Assembly: GCA_001464165.1 (NCBI GenBank)
Contig: LNEX01000473.1
Location: forward strand, 1-13,709
Length of the DNA: 13,709 nt
Direction of reading: 5' to 3'
Origin: a bacterium Ga0077546
Lineage (GTDB): Bacteria > Cyanobacteriota > Vampirovibrionia > Obscuribacterales > Obscuribacteraceae
A model generated the notes under the pieces. It saw only the letters and a list, made by a program, of their open reading frames with translations, made no database searches and was not told the DNA's origin. The translations under genes were made by a program, and so were the position numbers. Positions 13,136 to 13,709 of this stretch are shown in pieces (within the stretch, counting starts at the first letter, position 1; each line of letters begins with the position of its first letter).

Positions 13136-13709
13136 CTACTTACGTATCACTTCATCAGCATTGGCAACATAACGCCCGGCCTGGGTAGGAGTCAAATCAT
13201 AACTTCTGGCAAAGTGTGTAATGAGCCAAATCAACGTGCCCGATATCATGCCGCAGCCCAGTACAATCGCCAAACTGATATAGACACAAATGTTAAGCAG
13301 TGATTGACGCAATTCTTTCATTTCACCGGCAAGCGAAGCCACTTGCGCTTGCAACACATCAACAGAACCTGACAATTGATTGACTGGCGGTGCCAAATTG
13401 CGCACGCTGGGCTCAAGATTGTTCAACGGGGCAGCAATACCATCAAGTGGCTTTCTCAATTGGTCTAGAGGCTGCACTAAGCTCTCAATTGGCTTAGGCA
13501 AAGAATTCATACTGCGCTGCAAATGATCAATTGGCACATTCAATTCATGAATTGGCTTTGACAGGTCAGTTAACGGCTTACGCAAATCGGCAATCGGTTG
13601 CTTTAAGGCACCAATCGGCTTGCGCAATTCGACAATAGGTTGCTTGATTTCCACCATCGGCTTCTGCAAATCTTCTAGCGGTGATTTCAACTCACCAACA
13701 GAAGTTTGG
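13136..13709 (-). CDS. Proline-heptad repeat protein with C-terminal membrane helix (5' end outside window)
   Basis: The frame is open to the window edge, so the N-terminus is missing; a TTG at 13688-13690 is only a possible internal start. Counting from it, residues 1-133 form 19 heptads of the pattern (L/I)xxP(I/L/V)xx, such as LQKPMVE, IKQPIVE, LRKPIGA, LKQPIAD and LRKPLTD. Twelve of the first 15 keep Pro at position 4; the last four lose it and read as an ordinary coiled coil. A transmembrane helix at about 134-160 follows, then a 24-residue tail ('DLTPTQAGRYV' within it). So it is a long repetitive domain anchored by one helix near the C-terminus. I know no function for it; a rigid stalk, tether or oligomerisation module is inferred. 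No signal peptide can be judged because the start is unseen. Confidence 0.78.
   Translation of the reverse strand, partial: QTSVGELKSPLEDLQKPMVEIKQPIVELRKPIGALKQPIADLRKPLTDLSKPIHELNVPIDHLQRSMNSLPKPIESLVQPLDQLRKPLDGIAAPLNNLEPSVRNLAPPVNQLSGSVDVLQAQVASLAGEMKELRQSLLNICVYISLAIVLGCGMISGTLIWLITHFARSYDLTPTQAGRYVANADEVIRK
13376..13709 (-). repeat. Degenerate 21-bp repeats encoding proline heptads
   Basis: At least 15 consecutive 21-base units on the minus strand encode (L/I)xxP(I/L/V)xx. They are diverged at DNA level (for example units reading TTGCGCAAGCCGATTGGTGCC-like, varied at third positions), so the periodicity is best seen in protein. The array continues past the window edge. Confidence 0.8.

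Overview
The window reads as a chromosomal segment of a diderm bacterium with a large repertoire of surface proteins. My best guess is a non-photosynthetic cyanobacterial relative of the Melainabacteria/Vampirovibrionia type (Obscuribacter-like). This rests on general gene flavour: signal-peptide TPR proteins with an 'LE..YFG..F..E....RL.RLE..VFG' motif, Tad-like pseudopilin and von Willebrand genes, moderate GC, and a C-terminal outer-membrane-barrel-like domain. No rRNA or marker gene is present, so the placement is inference. I see no tRNA, rRNA, CRISPR array, insertion sequence or phage gene.

Layout. (1) Bases 3-3437, + strand: a tightly packed Tad-like cluster made of the C-terminal end of a TPR protein, a TadE-like pseudopilin, a TadG-like protein with a von Willebrand A (vWA) domain, and a second TadE-like pseudopilin. 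(2) Bases 3714-5591, + strand: a three-part protein with a PEPP-repeat N-terminus, a central domain that matches the sortase fold with His, Cys and Arg in catalytic order, and a C-terminal beta-rich domain ending in Phe that looks like an outer-membrane barrel. A perfect 18-bp hairpin follows it and separates it from the convergent genes. (3) Bases 5720-9468, - strand: two overlapping genes for exported TldD/PmbA-family proteins. The upstream one keeps the HExxxH zinc motif. The downstream one has lost all three of its residues, which suggests an active/inactive pair like TldD/TldE but outside the cytoplasm. (4) Bases 9495-12303, + strand: consensus promoter hexamers, then an apparent operon of a secreted TPR protein, a secreted His/Tyr-rich coiled-coil protein and a small SAM-methyltransferase-like protein. 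(5) Bases 12460-13110, + strand: a four-helix membrane protein with a basic tail. (6) Bases 13136-13709, - strand: a membrane-anchored protein built from heptads with a proline in nearly every repeat, running off the window edge.

Working together. Most products are predicted to be exported, membrane-bound or surface-located. The Tad-like pseudopilins and vWA protein probably form or decorate a surface appendage. The sortase-domain protein lies directly downstream on the same strand, but no protein in the window has an LPxTG-like sorting signal, so its substrate, if any, is elsewhere. The exported TldD/E-like pair probably acts on peptides or unfolded proteins in the envelope. The strongest candidate for something undescribed is the proline-rich/sortase/barrel fusion. 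Next are the exported TldD/E pair and the proline-heptad protein.

Gaps: the only sizeable non-coding stretches are 3438-3713 (no convincing promoter or terminator, only a good Shine-Dalgarno at its end), 5592-5719 (the hairpin) and 12304-12459 (a TATAAT box without a well-spaced -35).
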